Shown: positions 19,147-27,221 of the stretch, piece after piece | Position numbering within the stretch: the stretch's first letter is position 1 | Layout: every line of letters starts with the position of its first letter | From: Caballeronia sp. dw_276 | Lineage (GTDB): Bacteria; Pseudomonadota; Gammaproteobacteria; Burkholderiales; Burkholderiaceae | Direction of reading: 5' to 3' | Length of the DNA: 64,000 bases | Assembly: GCF_018449635.1 (NCBI RefSeq) | Contig: NZ_JAAVUV010000020.1 | Location: forward strand, 1 to 64,000 | The notes under the pieces: generated by a model | Seen by the model: the letters and a program-made list of their open reading frames with translations, nothing else | What the model was told of the DNA's origin: nothing | Databases searched by the model: none | Made by a program: the position numbers and the translations under genes

Positions 19147-19990
19147 TCATTTTCCTCGTGAAGAAGGTTGTCTTCGAGCAACTGCTTGCGACGGATTCCA
19201 CCTGAGCTTCAGAAAGCGACGCTTACCTCCAAGCCGCTCACCTTTGTAGATCGCGTATTTCGGCGCCACCGCGCCCCAGATTCGATCGAGGTAAGGAAGA
19301 ATTCCCGAAATGTTCCCGCGGGCGTCAATGTGATGAAAATAGTGATAGTCGCCTCCTTCATAGAGCGGAACGAGTCGCACGGGATCCCACCAGAACGCAT
19401 AGCCGCAGTGGCCGACAACCGATTGCCAGATTCGAATGGCGAGCCATATCCAGATTACGTAGATGTTTGCGCCCATGAGAAGCGGAGCCACTTGGCCCGT
19501 AGCCATCAAAATCAGAAACTCTGCAAAGTGAAAATAGGAGTTATCCATTGCGCTCGGATGAGAGACGCGATGATGAATAGAATGGATTTTCTTGAAAAAC
19601 CAACCTACATGGAGAGCCTTGTGCGCCCAGTACGTAAGGAAGTCGTCTACGTAGAGGAAAATGAGAATCTGAAGGATTACGACCCACCACGGCGGCATGG
19701 GGCCTGCGTGAACGCCTAATAGCCGCACGACGGGCCATGCAATCGTAAGGATCACCAACAGAACGGCATTATGTCCAAACAGAAGTCCGAGCGATTTCAA
19801 AAAAATATTCCGACACGTTGATGGGTCTGTCAGACACTTTGTATTTGCGTGCCCAGACCGGATCAAAGTGTGCGATCGCACTAAGCGGAAGGGCGAACAG
19901 CAGATAAAGAAATACACCCAGGATGGTCGTATAGATCGGGAACATCAGAAACATTGGATCCCGATACGCCGACAAAAGATACTCGTACAT
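19147..19990 (-). pseudogene. Fatty-acid hydroxylase / sterol-desaturase family, split by a frameshift
   Basis: Two overlapping frames together encode one membrane di-iron hydroxylase of about 280 residues. The first frame (from the ATG at 19990) gives the N-terminal membrane segment up to SEYFFEIARTSVWT. The second gives the rest, including the histidine boxes HKALH, HSIHH and HYFHH that bind the two irons. The switch falls in a run of seven T (minus strand; A7 at 19799-19805 on plus). With six T the reading would continue smoothly as SEYFLKSLGLLFGHN. The ATG abuts the FAAL stop (TAAATG). The intact enzyme would hydroxylate or desaturate the fatty acyl chain that primes the PKS. The break could be a sequencing or assembly error, a real mutation, or slippage at the homopolymer. 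All active-site histidines are intact, which argues against old decay. Confidence 0.85.
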
Positions 19991-21742
19991 TTAGTTTTCC
20001 TCCCCTACCCGGCACTCGTTGAATCCTTCGGACAGGTACAGTGCTCGACACGCGGATCTTCGCAATTTTCCGCTCGATGTTTTCAAAAGACGGTTTGGCT
20101 TTACCAAAACCACGTCGCTTACAAAGACTTGAAGTGTGTCCATGACGATCTTCCGAATCCCGGATTCGAGAGCCGCTATTGCCTGCGGCTTGGCACGCGG
20201 GGCCGTTGATTCGACAAGCAAGACGACGGCTTCAGAGCCCTCCTTGGAAATCCCGAACGCAACGACTGAATTCGGTCGATCGCTTCCCACCTCGCCGCTG
20301 ACAAGATCTTCGATATCGTTTGGATAAATATTGCGTCCGCGCAGATTGATTGTGTCTTTCAGTCGGCCGAGCACGTACAGCTCGCCCACCTCGACATACC
20401 CAAGATCGCCTGTTTTAAAGTATTCCTCATTATTAAGCAGAAGTTTTGAACTTTCGGCCTTGGTTTTTCCAAGATAGCTATCGAAGATGCCGGCGCCACC
20501 AACCAGAATTTCACCAACTTCCCCGTCGGCGAGAACGACATGGTTCATTGGATTCACGACACAAACTGGCACGCCCTCAAGCAACCTGCCGCATGACACC
20601 AAATCGTTGATGCTCCGATCAGGATGGGCTGGGGACGCACGCGCAGGACGGTACCCCTCGCCTGTAGGCGTACCTGTAACAAGCAATGTTGCTTCTGCCA
20701 AGCCGTAACAGGGCATCATGGCGCGCGGATCGAAACCGGCAGGGGCAAGCTTCTCGCAAAAAGAATCTGTCACCCGCCTGGAAATGGGCTCTGCTCCATT
20801 GAACGCGACGCGCCAGTGGCTAAGATCGATACCGGCAAGGTCCTCAGGGGACACCTGGCTGCCCACGAGCTTGTAGGCAAAGTTCGGCGCTCCCGTGATT
20901 GTCGCCTTATATTCGCTAATGGCACTTAACCAGCGTGCTGGCTTCTGAACGAACGCGAACGGATCGAGGCAAACAAGATTGATGCCATAGCGCAACGGGG
21001 CGTACACGAAACCTACCAATCCGAAATCGTGGAACATCGGCAACCAGGTCAACGCGATATCGCTCGCCGAGTAACGACAGTGTCTCGTCATGAGATCGAC
21101 GTTGAACTCAAGGCTCTTCCGCGTGACGATTACACCCTTCGGGTCTGACGTCGAACCCGATGTGTATTGCACAAAAGCGATATCTGCAGTTGCCGCGGGA
21201 GATCCGGAAATAGGCGACAAGACGCCTTGCCTCAGATCCTCCATTGTCGCAACCCGCCGTTCACCGATCTCAAGCAGCACGCTCGCCGTCGCTGGACTAT
21301 CGAGAATAGTTGCGCAGACATCCGCGTCTCGCGCCACGAGTCTCAGGCGTTCTTGTTGGGCCTTTGAGCGCGCGACGCTCACCGGAACAACAATTACGTT
21401 CGCCAGAAGACACGCTGCTATGAATTCAATGAACTCGATGCCATTTCGCAGGCAAAGAAGAACGCGACGCCCACGCCATCCCAGACGCAACATCTCTGCA
21501 GCCAGGACGCTCGCCGAAGCGAGAATTTCTTCATGCGTCTTTATTCGAGAAAGCGCTCCGGTCCGACTAAGCTCGACGACAGTAGCAGTGCGGCCGAGAC
21601 CTGGCTTGAAAAAAGTTTGATCGTAAAGATCCGTGACACTTGGGCGAGAGGAGATTGGTCCTTGGCGATTGAGACCGGCATTCGATACCACGCTCGACCT
21701 CTCCCCCGAAGAAATCTCACCTGCTTTCATGCCGTACCCCAT
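19991..21742 (-). CDS. Fatty acyl-AMP ligase (FAAL)
   Basis: A 583-residue adenylate-forming enzyme. Landmarks are QYTSGSTSDPKG (192-203, P-loop), LPMFHDFGLVG (234-244), FNGAEPIS (314-321), MPCYGLAEATLL (343-354), a GDLGY motif, and the C-terminal TSSGKLRRSA with the adenylation lysine. PMxHDxGL and YGLAEATL are typical of FAALs, which activate free fatty acids as acyl-AMP and pass them to a carrier protein instead of CoA. It is the first gene of the operon and should supply the lipid starter, probably through the free ACP at the operon's end since no carrier is fused to it. Two starts are possible: the ATG at 21742, with no Shine-Dalgarno, or the ATG at 21730, which has GGGG six bases upstream. 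Family assignment is strong; chain-length preference is unknown. Confidence 0.92.
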   Translation of the reverse strand: MGYGMKAGEISSGERSSVVSNAGLNRQGPISSRPSVTDLYDQTFFKPGLGRTATVVELSRTGALSRIKTHEEILASASVLAAEMLRLGWRGRRVLLCLRNGIEFIEFIAACLLANVIVVPVSVARSKAQQERLRLVARDADVCATILDSPATASVLLEIGERRVATMEDLRQGVLSPISGSPAATADIAFVQYTSGSTSDPKGVIVTRKSLEFNVDLMTRHCRYSASDIALTWLPMFHDFGLVGFVYAPLRYGINLVCLDPFAFVQKPARWLSAISEYKATITGAPNFAYKLVGSQVSPEDLAGIDLSHWRVAFNGAEPISRRVTDSFCEKLAPAGFDPRAMMPCYGLAEATLLVTGTPTGEGYRPARASPAHPDRSINDLVSCGRLLEGVPVCVVNPMNHVVLADGEVGEILVGGAGIFDSYLGKTKAESSKLLLNNEEYFKTGDLGYVEVGELYVLGRLKDTINLRGRNIYPNDIEDLVSGEVGSDRPNSVVAFGISKEGSEAVVLLVESTAPRAKPQAIAALESGIRKIVMDTLQVFVSDVVLVKPNRLLKTSSGKLRRSACRALYLSEGFNECRVGEEN

Positions 21743-21763
21743 ATTAAATCGTTGTGCATATTT

Positions 21764-21791
21764 TTTATGAAACTACTTTTTATGACGTCAA
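21764..21791 (-). promoter_or_regulatory. Candidate promoter of the PKS-NRPS operon
   Basis: On the minus strand a -35-like TTGACG (plus 21786-21791) lies 16 bp from a -10-like CATAAA (plus 21764-21769). Transcription would begin about 15-30 bases upstream of the two possible FAAL starts. The surroundings are A/T-rich. It is the best pair in the spacer but is judged only by eye. Confidence 0.35.
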
Positions 21792-21871
21792 TGTTAGGTT
21801 AGCGAAGTATCTATTTTCTTTCTTTGATAAAAGTCAGGGGAATTTGCGTCTCCGATAAACTAAGTAAAACG

Positions 21872-21894
21872 TCTTGACAATCTGATGGTCAAGA
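21872..21894. repeat. Perfect inverted repeat, possible operator
   Basis: Seven-base arms TCTTGAC and GTCAAGA flank nine bases. The repeat overlaps a plus-strand TTGACA (21874-21879) that is 15 bp from TAAAAT (21895-21900). It lies about 130 bp upstream of the FAAL gene. It could be a regulator site for the cluster; no known box is recognised. Confidence 0.3.
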
Positions 21895-22453
21895 TAAAAT
21901 CGCGGCATGCGCAATAGATGACAACAAGAGCTGGAATGTTTTGCTGCAACGCTTGCGGGTACCCGGAAGCACTCGATCAATGGAAGGCGTGCGAACAGAA
22001 ATGTGCGTCCAAATAATGTCTTCAACAGGACCCGTTCAAGCGCGGTTTATAGCTCGAATAAAGATTTGAAGCCGCTTCAGAAGTGAATGACGGCCAGAAC
22101 CGGCCACGCGGCGCGGCGCCGGATGGGGAATCAAGCGTGATCCTCCGGTTCAATACGGCAGCAGGTGCGGGTATAAATGATGATCAAAGGAGGCGCAATG
22201 TCAACGCCTTCCCCTTGATGCGATATTCAAACGGACTGTCTGTCTTGTCTCACTCCGCAACGGCTAGGCCGGCACCCTGAAAGCACAATACGAAGTCAGA
22301 AATTCAAAACCGCTCGGTAACCAAGTCGTCTTCTTTAGCTTGAAAGAATTATTTTTATCCTGACTTGGTTTTGTTTGAAGCTACATTGGCAATCAAGTGG
22401 CGAGGAAGACTCGCCCTCTTGCGCTTCTGACCGCCAACGAGCCTTTCCGGGAG

Positions 22454-23737
22454 TCATGCACGGCAAGCCGCCGCATATGTCCTGATCACCTGCCGCACGC
22501 GATCCTGAACCAGCGCGAGCGGCTCGTTTTTCAGTTGACCGCGACGCACTGCCCAATATTGATCGGGCAGGAACTGGCTGAGCAGATTCTCCGGAATCTT
22601 CAATGCGCTCAGGTTATCCAGCAGCGTCTGCGCTGCCTTCGTGATCTCCGGGTCAGCCCAGTAATATCGCACGCGATCGCTATAGCTGTACGTGCGTAAA
22701 ACGCGTTGCTGTTCGGCATCGCCGTGATAATACTTTTCCCAGTTGCCGGGGTTGTCGAGCATCACGCGCTCGACTACCGCGCGCAGATTCGAGCGCTTGT
22801 CCTCCGATACCAATTGCGTTTCGATATCCGCCAGAGCGTACAACGCCTCGCGCAAAGCGAACGTCACGCCGGGACCGACCTTGAGAATGCGAAAGCCATC
22901 GATGACCAAAGCCGCCAGCGCTTCCGGCGTTTGGTAATCGGTGGAATGCGCCTCGAAAACCATGCCGGGCAGATCATCGAGCGCGCTTTTCAACGACTCG
23001 GCGCGCGGCGGCACGTAATCAATCACCTTCGTATGATCGAACTCCACACCCGGCTGCACGACCAGCGCAATCACGCGCGGCCACGTGTCCTGAACACCCT
23101 GTTCTTGCCACGCTTTTTTATGGACCAGCGCCGTTTCAACCGCCGCTTCACGCGATGTCGGCTCGACGATTTCAAGCTCTTCCGCCGCGCCGCCCGGCAC
23201 CGGCACTTCCGTGCCGATCACATACACCGGGCTCACGCTCAAACTCGCGCGCTTCACAGCTGCTTCGGCGACAGCGCACAACCGTGCGGCCCTTGAGGCA
23301 ACCACCGCATCCGACAACCGCTCGGGATCATCGGCGCAAGCCATGCTGGTATCGAGGTGAAGCTTCGTGAATCCCGCCGATGCATACGCGTCGATCAACG
23401 CATCCGCGCGTTTCATCGCTTCTTCGGCTGGAAGGTGACGCCACGCGTTCGGCCCGAGATGATCGCCGCCGAGAATCAGATGCTCATGCGGGTAACCGAC
23501 GCGCTCGGCAATCGAACGCACGAACTCGACGAAATCCACCGGCTTCATGCCCGTATAACCGCCGTATTGATCGACCTGATTCGAGGTCGATTCAATCAGC
23601 AACGGCGTCCCGTCTTCCAGCGCCTGCCGCATGGCCGCTTCGAGCACCCACGGATGCGCGGAACAAATCGAATAGATGCCGGCGAGCCACGCCGACGCCG
23701 GATGCGCATTGCTCAAACGCGAGACGATCGAATTCAT
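22454..23737 (-). CDS. D-tagatose-bisphosphate aldolase non-catalytic subunit family (GatZ/KbaZ-like)
   Basis: A 427-residue member of the GatZ/KbaZ family. Characteristic stretches include GGDHLGPNAW near residue 90, KLHLDTSMAC near 123 and FEAHSTDYQ near 265. In enteric bacteria these proteins stabilise or activate the class II tagatose-1,6-bisphosphate aldolase GatY/KbaY. No GatY/KbaY partner is present in this operon or elsewhere in the window, so the protein either works with a distant partner or has its own activity. It is the last gene of the sugar operon, 4 bp after the kinase, with GGAG before the ATG. Linkage with a PfkB kinase and a ribose-type transporter points to catabolism of a ketose or a polyol-derived sugar. 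Family is firm; substrate is open. Confidence 0.85.
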   Translation of the reverse strand: MNSIVSRLSNAHPASAWLAGIYSICSAHPWVLEAAMRQALEDGTPLLIESTSNQVDQYGGYTGMKPVDFVEFVRSIAERVGYPHEHLILGGDHLGPNAWRHLPAEEAMKRADALIDAYASAGFTKLHLDTSMACADDPERLSDAVVASRAARLCAVAEAAVKRASLSVSPVYVIGTEVPVPGGAAEELEIVEPTSREAAVETALVHKKAWQEQGVQDTWPRVIALVVQPGVEFDHTKVIDYVPPRAESLKSALDDLPGMVFEAHSTDYQTPEALAALVIDGFRILKVGPGVTFALREALYALADIETQLVSEDKRSNLRAVVERVMLDNPGNWEKYYHGDAEQQRVLRTYSYSDRVRYYWADPEITKAAQTLLDNLSALKIPENLLSQFLPDQYWAVRRGQLKNEPLALVQDRVRQVIRTYAAACRA

Positions 23738-23741
23738 GACA

Positions 23742-24716
23742 TCACTCCGTGGTTGCCGTTGCTAAAAACGCGTCGAGTTCGGCGAACGTCGCCGTGCCTT
23801 CCATCGGCCCTTTTACACCGACCGCACGCGCGCCGCTTGCGCTCGCATATTTGAGCGCGGTTTCCACGTCCATGCCTTGCGCGCGGCAACTGATGTAGGT
23901 CGCGCCGAAGCAATCGCCCGCGCCGGTTGGATCGAGTTCCTCGACCTTGAACGCCGGGCGATGTGTCTCGCCGTTGGCATCGAAGAAACTGCAGCCTTGC
24001 GCGCCGCGCTTCACGACCACTTCCTTCACGCCGCGCTTGAGCAATTCATCGATAGCCCCACGCTCCGATGTCGCGCTCGCCAGCAACGTGACTTCGTGAC
24101 CACTTGGCAGGAAGACATCGGTGTAATCGAGGATGAAGTCGAGCGCATCGCGCATCTCCGGAATCCGCAGCATTTCCTTGCGGATGTTCGGATCGAAGCT
24201 CACCGTGCCGCCGTTCTTCTTCACCGTTTCGATAGCCTGCTTCATCGCTTCGATGATCCTGAACGAGAACAGCGACGAACCCATCACATGGAAATTGCCG
24301 CAGTTCGCAAGCAGGTCTTCGCGCAAGTTCGCGACCGACAATTGCGCCGATGCGCTGTTCGTAATGTTGTAGATGAAATCGCGATCACCGTCTTCCCGGT
24401 ACGTGACAAACGCGCTGCCCGTGGTGGCGTCTTTCAGCACGGCGATGCCGGAAACGTCCACGCCATCGGTGCGTAATCTTTCGACGTTGAGCACGCCGAA
24501 GTCGTCGTCGCCCACGCAACCGATCATCGCGCACGGGCTGCCGAGCTTCGCCACCTGATCGATGAAAATCGCCGGCGCGCCGCTCGCAAACGGGCCAATC
24601 AGCGTGCCTGGTTCGCTGAAGCGCTGGCCGATCTTCGTGGCCATGATCTCGACCAGGATCTCGCCCATCGCGACGATGGTGCCGGCCTTCGAGGGAACAC
24701 CGTTTGAATTAGGCAT
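23742..24716 (-). CDS. PfkB-family sugar kinase
   Basis: A ribokinase/PfkB-type kinase of about 324 residues. The C-terminal signature DPTGAGDCFGA holds the catalytic Asp and the anion hole; near the N-terminus MGEILVE matches the family's first sugar-binding strand. It would phosphorylate the sugar brought in by the adjacent ABC transporter, or a sugar phosphate made from it. I chose the ATG at 24716, which overlaps the permease stop by 8 bp; an ATG seven codons upstream (24737) is equally open, and neither has a good ribosome site. It lies between the permease and the GatZ/KbaZ-like gene, all on one transcript. The family is certain; the substrate cannot be read from the sequence (tagatose, fructose, psicose or their phosphates are possible). 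Confidence 0.88.
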   Translation of the reverse strand: MPNSNGVPSKAGTIVAMGEILVEIMATKIGQRFSEPGTLIGPFASGAPAIFIDQVAKLGSPCAMIGCVGDDDFGVLNVERLRTDGVDVSGIAVLKDATTGSAFVTYREDGDRDFIYNITNSASAQLSVANLREDLLANCGNFHVMGSSLFSFRIIEAMKQAIETVKKNGGTVSFDPNIRKEMLRIPEMRDALDFILDYTDVFLPSGHEVTLLASATSERGAIDELLKRGVKEVVVKRGAQGCSFFDANGETHRPAFKVEELDPTGAGDCFGATYISCRAQGMDVETALKYASASGARAVGVKGPMEGTATFAELDAFLATATTE

Positions 24717-25698
24717 GACGTTTTTTCGTTTGAACATCGATACACACCGCGACCAGAATCACGATGCCTTTCACGATGAGTTGATAGAAATACGGAACGC
24801 TCAGCAAGTTCATGCCGTTGTTGATGACGCCGATGATCAGCGCGCCGATCAGCGTTCCGGTGATCGTTCCGTAACCGCCCGAGAGACTCGTGCCGCCGAG
24901 CACGGCTGCGGCGATGGCATCGAGTTCATATCCGATACCGGCATTCGGCTGCGCCGAATAAAGGCGCGACGTCATCAGCACGCCGCCAATGCTCGCAAGC
25001 AATCCCGAGATCATGAAGATCATGATTCGCAGACGGTTGACATCGATACCCGAATACAGCGCCGCCTCGCGATTTCCGCCCGCCAGATACGCCTTGCGTC
25101 CAAACACGGTACGCGAGAGCACGAAGTGATTCAACAAGAGCAGAACCGCGAGAATCCAGATGGGCAGCGGAATGCCGAGCACGGAGCCGTTGCCGAGAAA
25201 GGCGAACGCGTCGTTATCGATGGAAATCGGCACGCCGTTCGAGGTCAAGTACGCGAAACCGCGAAACACGCCCATGGTGGCGACGGTGACAATGAACGAT
25301 GGAATGGTGAGCAACGCCGAAAGCGAGCCGTTGATGGCCCCGAGAACGAGCCCGGTGCCCATGGCGGCGAGCACCGCCACGAACGGCGACGCGCCGTGCT
25401 CCAGCGCAAACGCGCAGACGGTTCCGACCAGCGCCATGGTCGCGCCGACAGACAAGTCGATATCGCCAAGCAGCAGCACGTAAGTCATGCCGAAGCCGAG
25501 TATCGCGATGATGGAAACCTGCATCACGACATTCAACAGATTGTTCACGGACATGAAGTTGGGCGACAACGCCCAGAAAAATCCGCATAAAACGATCAGG
25601 CCGACCACGATGCCGCCGTAATGCCTGAGCGCGCGATTGAATGCGCCGCTTGCGTGCGAGCGGCGCGTCGCCGCGCCGCTGAGTTGACTCGGGTTCAT
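24709..25698 (-). CDS. Ribose-type (RbsC-like) sugar ABC transporter permease
   Basis: A 329-residue integral membrane protein of the RbsC/XylH branch. Multiple hydrophobic segments run from residue 30 to the end, with the family's conserved GDIDLSVGA motif near residue 98 and GGTSLSGGYGTI near 270. It forms the channel together with the RbsA-like ATPase whose stop it overlaps (ATGA at 25695-25698). The first 25 residues are a basic, cytoplasmic leader. Its 3' end overlaps the kinase start. Assignment as a pentose/hexose-type importer permease is firm; the sugar is unknown. Confidence 0.92.
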   Translation of the reverse strand: MNPSQLSGAATRRSHASGAFNRALRHYGGIVVGLIVLCGFFWALSPNFMSVNNLLNVVMQVSIIAILGFGMTYVLLLGDIDLSVGATMALVGTVCAFALEHGASPFVAVLAAMGTGLVLGAINGSLSALLTIPSFIVTVATMGVFRGFAYLTSNGVPISIDNDAFAFLGNGSVLGIPLPIWILAVLLLLNHFVLSRTVFGRKAYLAGGNREAALYSGIDVNRLRIMIFMISGLLASIGGVLMTSRLYSAQPNAGIGYELDAIAAAVLGGTSLSGGYGTITGTLIGALIIGVINNGMNLLSVPYFYQLIVKGIVILVAVCIDVQTKKRHA

Positions 25699-27221
25699 GC
25701 TGTTGTGGCTCCCGTTGCGTACGACATGACTTCTTCCTGCGTCGGACCTTGAGCGTTGAATTCATGGACGATGCGTTTCTCACGCATCACGACAAGCCGG
25801 TCGCTCATGGCGAGCGCTTCCGGCAATTCCGATGAAACGAGAATGATCGCCGTCCCGCTCGCGGCGAGTTCGCGAATCACGCGATAGATTTCGAATTTCG
25901 CGCCAACGTCGACGCCGCGCGTGGGTTCATCGAGAATCAGGACTTTGGGTTTCAGCGCCAGCCATTTCGAGAACACGACTTTCTGCTGATTGCCGCCGCT
26001 CAGGTTTCCAACGGCTTGGAACGGACCCGATGCGCGAATGTTCATGCGCGCGATGGCGTTCGCGGTTTCATCGCGTTCGAAGCGGCGATTCAAAATGCCG
26101 AAGCGCGAACCGTGTTCTTCGAAACTCGCCATCGTCACGTTGTTGGCAATGGAATGCATCAGCACGAGACCTTCGTGCTTGCGGTCTTCCGTGACGAACG
26201 CAATGCCTTCGCGAATGGCGTGCGCCGGATTGCGCAACTTGAGGCGCTTGCCGCTCATCGAAATCTCGCCGCTCGGCCGGCCGATGCCGAACAACGCCTT
26301 CATCACGTCAGAGCGTCCGGCGCCGATCAGGCCGAAGAAACCGAGAATTTCACCGGCGTGAATCTCGAAGCTGATGTTTTCGAACTGGCCGGGCAACGTG
26401 AGACTGCCAACCTTCAGCAACGGCAATGATGGCCGCATATAAGGCGTCTCGCGCCGCGGATAAACATCGTTCATTTCGCGGCCGACCATCATCGCGATCA
26501 AAGCACCAATGGTCGTCTGATCCTTCTGCAACGTCGCTATGTAGCGGCCGTCGCGCATGACCGAGATATCGTCGGAGATGCGCATGATCTCGTCCATCCG
26601 GTGCGAGATATAGACAACCGCAGCGCCCTTCGCCGTCAGCTTCGTGACGATATGAAACAGGATCTCCGCCTCACGATCGCTCAAGGACGACGTGGGTTCA
26701 TCCATGATCACAAGCGATGCATCGCGGCTCAGCGCCTTCGCGATTTCCACGAGTTGACGCTGCGCCATGGAAAGGCGCGATACGGGCGCGGTTGCGTCGA
26801 TATCGATACCGAGGTCATCGAGCAAAACCTGCGCTTGTGCATACAGACGCTTGAAATCGACCACGCCAAAACGACGCGGCTCGTGCCCCGCGAACATGTT
26901 CTCGGCGACGCTCAGGTTCTTCGCGAGACTCAGCTCCTGATAGATGATCGCGATACCCGCTTTCTGCGATTCGCCGGGACTCGCGAACGCAACGGGCGCG
27001 CCGTGCATCAGGATCTCGCCGCGCGTTGGCGCGTGAACGCCCGCGAGAATTTTCATCAGCGTCGATTTTCCCGCGCCGTTTTCACCGAGCAGCGTATGCA
27101 CGCGGCCCGGCAAAATCGTCAGCGACACGTCCTTGATCGCCTCGACCGGACCGAACGATTTTGCGATGCCGCGCAGCTCGAGCAAGGCTCGATCTGCGTG
27201 AGGCTTCAATACGGTATTCAT
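25695..27221 (-). CDS. Ribose-type (RbsA-like) sugar ABC transporter ATPase, two NBDs
   Basis: A 508-residue ATPase with two nucleotide-binding domains in one chain. The N-terminal half has Walker A GENGAGKST near residue 43 and Walker B VIMDEPTSS. The C-terminal half has the degenerate Walker A usual for this family (GLIGAGRSD), an intact LSGGNQQK signature and LILDEPTRGVDVG. It powers sugar import with the neighbouring permease and periplasmic protein. It overlaps both neighbours by 4 bp (ATGA), showing tight translational coupling. Length matches RbsA/XylG/AraG. Confidence 0.94.
   Translation of the reverse strand: MNTVLKPHADRALLELRGIAKSFGPVEAIKDVSLTILPGRVHTLLGENGAGKSTLMKILAGVHAPTRGEILMHGAPVAFASPGESQKAGIAIIYQELSLAKNLSVAENMFAGHEPRRFGVVDFKRLYAQAQVLLDDLGIDIDATAPVSRLSMAQRQLVEIAKALSRDASLVIMDEPTSSLSDREAEILFHIVTKLTAKGAAVVYISHRMDEIMRISDDISVMRDGRYIATLQKDQTTIGALIAMMVGREMNDVYPRRETPYMRPSLPLLKVGSLTLPGQFENISFEIHAGEILGFFGLIGAGRSDVMKALFGIGRPSGEISMSGKRLKLRNPAHAIREGIAFVTEDRKHEGLVLMHSIANNVTMASFEEHGSRFGILNRRFERDETANAIARMNIRASGPFQAVGNLSGGNQQKVVFSKWLALKPKVLILDEPTRGVDVGAKFEIYRVIRELAASGTAIILVSSELPEALAMSDRLVVMREKRIVHEFNAQGPTQEEVMSYATGATTA

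Larger units (their letters stand above)
21743..22453. other. Gene-free spacer between biosynthetic cluster and sugar operon
   Basis: About 710 bp with no supportable gene. It holds the candidate operon promoter, a perfect inverted repeat (TCTTGAC / GTCAAGA, 21872-21894, 9-bp spacer) overlapping a plus-strand TTGACA-N15-TAAAAT pair, a 9-bp inverted repeat (AACCAAGTC 22319-22327 and GACTTGGTT 22362-22370) followed by a T-rich stretch, and a small hairpin (GGCGAG-GAAGA-CTCGCC, 22399-22415) that could end the sugar operon. A six-codon frame with a good ribosome site begins at 22198. Confidence 0.5.

Noticed and set aside
22198-22218. Six-codon frame with AGGAGG ribosome site
   Set aside because: Too short to support, no attenuator-like hairpin directly after it and no plus-strand gene downstream.
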